From NCBI GenBank assembly GCA_905235165.1, contig CAJOKK010000045.1, forward strand, positions 1 through 9,909: a stretch of 9,909 nt of DNA, given 5' to 3'. The position numbers and the translations under genes are program-made. The notes beneath the pieces were generated by a model, which saw only the letters and a list, made by a program, of their open reading frames with translations, ran no database searches and was not told where the DNA came from. Below, one piece after another: positions 6,202 to 9,909 of this stretch (within the stretch, counting starts at the first letter, position 1; each line of letters starts with the position of its first letter). This stretch comes from an uncultured Atopobiaceae bacterium (GTDB lineage Bacteria; Actinomycetota; Coriobacteriia; Coriobacteriales; Atopobiaceae).

Positions 6202-9200
6202 CTAATCGACGCTCTTCAGCGACTCGACCATGTCAACGCGATCGAGCTTCTTGCGCATGCAGAAGATAACGAGCGCTGTGAAGAGCAGGGTCAGCATGAA
6301 GGAGTAGAGATAGCTCGGCACATGGATCGTGCGGCCGAACATCACGTAGTCAACCTCAGCCGTAATGACCACGAAGTGAGCCAGCCAGGTGCCAAAGAGC
6401 ATGCCAACAAGGTCGCCAGCAACCGAGAGCAAGGCAATCTCTCGGAAGATGTAGGCATACACCTCACCCTTCGTAAAGCCAAGCACCTTGAGGCTCGCGA
6501 TCTCACGCACACGCTCGCTGACGTTGATGTTGGTGAGGTTGAAGAGCACGATGAAGGCGAGTGCCGCGGCGCTCACGATTAGCACCACCACGATGAGGTC
6601 GACGACCTGCAGCATGCTTCGATAGAGGGCGATCGTCTCGTCGGAATAGAGCACGGTCGAGACGTTCTTCACATCCGCCAGCTCGTTGCTCAGTGCCTCG
6701 CGCACCGAGGGCCCGTCCGAAACGTTGGCAAAGATCGTCTGATAGACCGGCGGGGTCTCATCGATGGCCTTCCATGCCCGCTTGCCAACATAGACGCTGT
6801 TGCCCACGTAGTTCTCGGCAACGCCCGTCACCGTAAGCTCGTGCCCCTGCCCCACGGCATCGCCCACGACGTTTTGGTCATAGAGCAAGACCTTATCGCC
6901 GGCACCGATGCCCAGCTTCATGGAGATCTTCTCGGTAATGACCACCGCATCGTCGTCAAATCTGATGGGCTCATGGCCCCTTCGGCTACGCAAGGTCATG
7001 GCCTGCTGAAGCTCCTCTGTCGTTCGCGGGATGATGACCTGCACGCGCATGAGTTGGCCGTCATAGCCGACTGCCCCCGCCTGCAGGTTCTCCCGCTGCA
7101 CGCGCACGATGTCACTCACGTCATCGTGCTCGTCGAGCATCTTCTCAACGCGGTCGGCATCGAGGCCGATTGCCTCGTCGTCCAGGGCGACGGTCGTGTC
7201 GTAGTGCACGATCGGCCCGTATTGGTTGTCGATGATGTCCCAGATGGCGTCATGCAGGCCAAAGCCCGTCAGCAGGAGCGCCGTGCAACCCGAGATACCG
7301 ATGATGGTCATCGCGAGGCGGCGCTTGTAGCGGAAGATATTCCGACAGGTGACCTTCCAGGAGAAGGAAAGCCGGCTCCAGATGGGCGTGATGCGCTCCA
7401 GCAGGATGCGCTTGCCGGCCTTGGGCGCACGCGGCAGCATGAGCATGGCCGGCGTCTCGCGCAGGCTGGCGATGACCGCCGCATAGGTGGCCACAAGAGT
7501 CACCCCTACCCCCAGGCCGCCCGAAAGCAGCGCGATAGGGGCGATGACGGGCATGGGGAAGGGATGGATCGGCACCGCGTAGATGATGCCATAGGAAGAG
7601 ATGACGATGTAGGGCAACACCTGCGAGAGCAGAAGGATTCCCAGGGTGGCGCCGAGGGCGCTGGCTACACCGGCATAGGCAAGGTACTTGGCGGCAATCT
7701 TGGCCTTGGAGTAGCCAAGCGCCTTGTAGGTGCCAATCAAAACGCGGTCATCGTCCACCATGCGCGTCATGGTGGTGAGCGAGACGAGGGCGGCAACCAA
7801 GAAGAAGATGACCGGGAAGACGTTGGCAATAGAGTCCATACGCAGCGTATCGTCGTTGTAGGTGACAACGCCCTCGTTCTTCGTGCGATCGAGCGCATAG
7901 ATGTCAGGCGGCTCGAGCTCGTCAATCTCACGTTGGGCATCAGCGAGTTGGGCCTCCGCGTCGGCAAACTGCTCGTCTGCCTCCCTGCGCGAGGAGAGGT
8001 AAGTGCCGAGGCCATCAAGGTAGCTCGCCCTTCCCTCATCAAGCTCCTCGCGACCCGATTGGAGTTCTGCGAGGGCATCAGAAAGCTGCTCCTCGCCGTC
8101 ACGAATCTTGGCGTCAGCCTCCGCGCGCCCCGTCGCCAGATCGCGTTCGGAGGAGAGAAGCTTGTCTCGGGCCTGCTCAAGCTCGCTGCGACCATCGGCC
8201 AGCTCCTTGCGCTTGCTTTCGAGCTCCGCACGTCCCGCATCGTACTTAGCACGGTTCTTCTCAAGCTCCGCACGCCCCTTCTCGAGCCCTGCGCGACCTG
8301 CGTCGAGCTCCTTCTTGGCCGCCTCTAGGGCAGCACGCCCCTGATCGAGCTCATCGCGGGCCTGCTGTGCCTGGTCAAGGGCCTGTGAGGCATCGTCCAT
8401 CTGGGCATCGCCTTGCGAGATCGCGCCCTCGATCTGCCCTTGGGCGCCGCCTGCCAGGGCAATCATGCCATCCGTGCCGTCTGGGGCGATATGGTGAATC
8501 TGCTCGATGATGTCCGTTGGATCCACGCTGCCATCCATGACAATGGCAGCGGCATTTGACTTAGCCTGTTCGAGAAGACCGCGCAGCTGCAGCGCCAGGG
8601 CCGCCGTGTCAAAGCCATCGAGCTCAAGCGAGGCGAGCTCATGCGTGGCCGCAACCCCCTGATCGAGCTGTTCGGTCAAGGAGTCGAGCTGCCCCAGTTC
8701 AGGCACAATGTCCAGGCTCGAAAACTCTCGAGCGGCAGCGAGCGCCGTCGAGCAAGCAGAGAGGTCGTCCGAGGCCAAAACAAGCTGGGCGCGCTTGGCG
8801 TCCCAGAGTGCCCTGCCCGCCTCAAGCTCAGCACGCGCTTGGTCGATATCGGCCTGCGTCATGTTAAGGGCACGCTCGCCCTCCTCGATCTCAGCGAGAC
8901 CCTGTTCGTAGGCCTTTTGCGCTTCCTCAAGCTTACGCGTGTTGTCGGCAAGCTCCTTCTCGCCCGCGTCAAGGGCTGCCTTCCCCTCCTCCAGCTCCCG
9001 CTCTCCATCGCTGAACGCACGCTCTCCCTCAGCGAGGGTCGTCTCCGAGCTGGCAAGCTCCGCCCAGCCATCGTCAATCAGCGTTTGTGCATCGGCAAGT
9101 TGCTGTTCTGCGTCTTTCTTCGACTGGGCAAGCTCGGCAACGCCCTGGTCATACTCACGCTGCCCGCTCTCCAGCTCGCTTTCTCCATCCTCGAGCCTTC

Positions 9201-9909
9201 GGGCAGCATCGCGCAGCTCTGAGGCTGCGTCATCGAGCTTGCGCTCGGCATCGGCGCGCTCTTCTAGGTAGTCCGCGCGCTTCTCGTCGAGCTTTTTCTG
9301 GGCATCGGCCCTCACGTCTTCCAGGCGCGCCGAGCCCAGCTCCATCGCAAGCGCCTCGAAGCGCTCCCTAACCTCGTCAACCGCCTCTTCATAAGGGGCA
9401 GAGCCGCTCGTGAACTCAAGGGCCTCGGGCACCGTTACGAACACCTCGGTAAAGGGAAGGTCTTCGGTAAAGGAGTCTGGCGTCACATAGAGGTACTGGT
9501 CAATCATGCCGGAGCCGAGCGTGGTCGAGCCGAAGGAGCCGGTGTAGGGATAGCAGGGGGAACTCACGCGACCCACCACGGTAAAGGTGCGCCGGGAAAG
9601 CAGCTCGTCGAGGTCTTGGGTTCCATAGAGCACCTGGACCGTGTCACCGAGGCCAAAACCCACGGGATAGTCCTTATCCGCCGTGATGACGCACTCCCCC
9701 GCCGTCTCGGGCCAACGACCCTCACGCAGCATCAAACGGTTGAGGTAGCCCGCATCGTCCGAGGCAACCGCATATCCAGAAAGCTGTTCTGAGCTCTTCG
9801 CAGCCTCGACATCAAGTGACGAAATACGCACCGCCATGCGCTGGCGATCAAGGCGGGCAATGACATCGCAGGTCATCGAGGGCATGGCGGCTCCCACGCC
9901 CCGGACCTT
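6202..9909 (-). CDS. FtsX-like ABC transporter permease with giant coiled-coil domain, 5' end beyond window
   Basis: 1235 visible residues; the frame is still open at the window edge, and the GTG at 9897 is not a credible start because the expected first membrane helix is missing. Numbering from the codon at 9897: a MacB-like extracytoplasmic domain (about 1-180); a long coiled coil (about 190-370) of heptads rich in GR/GE-xx-L; a non-coil head (about 370-500); a second coiled coil (about 500-659); the first FtsX domain with helices near 692-712, 738-760 and 784-808; helix 861-881; a second extracytoplasmic domain; and the C-terminal FtsX domain with three helices from about 1105. The seven visible helices fit the usual eight of this duplicated permease class. 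Its ATPase partner is not in the window and is expected upstream, to the right. Relatives move lipids or peptides or transmit force to the cell wall; the substrate is unknown. Confidence 0.92.
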   Translation of the reverse strand, partial: KVRGVGAAMPSMTCDVIARLDRQRMAVRISSLDVEAAKSSEQLSGYAVASDDAGYLNRLMLREGRWPETAGECVITADKDYPVGFGLGDTVQVLYGTQDLDELLSRRTFTVVGRVSSPCYPYTGSFGSTTLGSGMIDQYLYVTPDSFTEDLPFTEVFVTVPEALEFTSGSAPYEEAVDEVRERFEALAMELGSARLEDVRADAQKKLDEKRADYLEERADAERKLDDAASELRDAARRLEDGESELESGQREYDQGVAELAQSKKDAEQQLADAQTLIDDGWAELASSETTLAEGERAFSDGERELEEGKAALDAGEKELADNTRKLEEAQKAYEQGLAEIEEGERALNMTQADIDQARAELEAGRALWDAKRAQLVLASDDLSACSTALAAAREFSSLDIVPELGQLDSLTEQLDQGVAATHELASLELDGFDTAALALQLRGLLEQAKSNAAAIVMDGSVDPTDIIEQIHHIAPDGTDGMIALAGGAQGQIEGAISQGDAQMDDASQALDQAQQARDELDQGRAALEAAKKELDAGRAGLEKGRAELEKNRAKYDAGRAELESKRKELADGRSELEQARDKLLSSERDLATGRAEADAKIRDGEEQLSDALAELQSGREELDEGRASYLDGLGTYLSSRREADEQFADAEAQLADAQREIDELEPPDIYALDRTKNEGVVTYNDDTLRMDSIANVFPVIFFLVAALVSLTTMTRMVDDDRVLIGTYKALGYSKAKIAAKYLAYAGVASALGATLGILLLSQVLPYIVISSYGIIYAVPIHPFPMPVIAPIALLSGGLGVGVTLVATYAAVIASLRETPAMLMLPRAPKAGKRILLERITPIWSRLSFSWKVTCRNIFRYKRRLAMTIIGISGCTALLLTGFGLHDAIWDIIDNQYGPIVHYDTTVALDDEAIGLDADRVEKMLDEHDDVSDIVRVQRENLQAGAVGYDGQLMRVQVIIPRTTEELQQAMTLRSRRGHEPIRFDDDAVVITEKISMKLGIGAGDKVLLYDQNVVGDAVGQGHELTVTGVAENYVGNSVYVGKRAWKAIDETPPVYQTIFANVSDGPSVREALSNELADVKNVSTVLYSDETIALYRSMLQVVDLIVVVLIVSAAALAFIVLFNLTNINVSERVREIASLKVLGFTKGEVYAYIFREIALLSVAGDLVGMLFGTWLAHFVVITAEVDYVMFGRTIHVPSYLYSFMLTLLFTALVIFCMRKKLDRVDMVESLKSVD
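8110..8340 (-). repeat. Eleven in-phase 21-base (7-residue) coding repeats
   Basis: Within the second coiled-coil arm of the permease, eleven consecutive heptads run without a phase break from GRAALEA (from 8340) to GRAEADA (to 8110). Six start with GR, and most have a Leu or Tyr at position 5 and an acidic residue at position 6 (GRAGLEK, GRAELEK, NRAKYDA, GRAELES, GRSELEQ). The DNA shows diverged copies of a 21-base unit on the plus strand, such as CTC-AAG-CTC-CGC-ACG-CCC. This looks like growth by tandem duplication followed by divergence. The first arm has a looser version, for example DGERELE, EGKAALD and AGEKELA. Confidence 0.7.

Noticed and set aside
6841..8328. 495-codon plus-strand open frame
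   Set aside because: It lies wholly antisense to the permease, has low-complexity composition typical of the reverse of a GC-rich coiled-coil gene, and shows no family motif or ribosome site.
8110..8340. CRISPR-like or minisatellite array
   Set aside because: The repeats are diverged, contiguous and in frame within a coiled coil, with no spacers.
7903..9330. SMC-like or chromosome-segregation protein
   Set aside because: The coiled coil is flanked by a MacB-like domain and FtsX membrane helices in one frame, with no Walker motifs; it is a permease loop.

Overview
The window is about 60% GC, densely packed, and carries six complete genes plus one cut by the right edge. The mixture (RarA, a UMF1-type MFS protein, a stand-alone Vsr endonuclease, a cytoplasmic Zn-dependent phospholipase-C-family protein and a giant coiled-coil FtsX-type permease) and the protein style suggest a high-GC Gram-positive host. 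Class Coriobacteriia (Olsenella/Atopobium/Collinsella-like) is my best guess; this rests on family resemblance only. There is no rRNA, tRNA, CRISPR array, transposase, integrase or phage gene in view.

Layout: bases 1-180 have no convincing gene and hold a GC-rich inverted repeat. rarA (181-1512, minus) is divergent from a small histidine phosphatase (1565-2149, plus). Their 52-base gap contains a perfect palindrome, ATTGTACAAT, which gives a TACAAT -10 hexamer on both strands; on the rarA side it points to a leaderless mRNA. The histidine phosphatase converges on a PPP-type metallophosphoesterase (2274-3074, minus), with a near-perfect 30-base palindrome between them as probable bidirectional terminator.

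To the right, every gene is on the minus strand. Transcribed right to left they are: the large ABC permease (6202 to beyond the right edge), a UMF1/Atg22-like MFS transporter (4758-6029), a Zn-dependent phospholipase-C-family protein (3676-4650) followed after 7 bases by vsr (3159-3668), then the metallophosphoesterase. Only the phospholipase/vsr pair is tight enough to be called an operon; the other gaps are 84-172 bases and hold candidate hairpins and repeats.

Functionally this is mostly housekeeping: replication-fork maintenance and deamination-mismatch repair (RarA, Vsr), two small phosphatases of unknown substrate, and two membrane transporters. The least ordinary items are the permease, whose extracytoplasmic loop is predicted to be two coiled-coil arms of similar length joined by a non-coil head; the Vsr without a visible cytosine methyltransferase; and the shared divergent -10 palindrome. 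I see no clear evidence of a wholly new multi-gene system.
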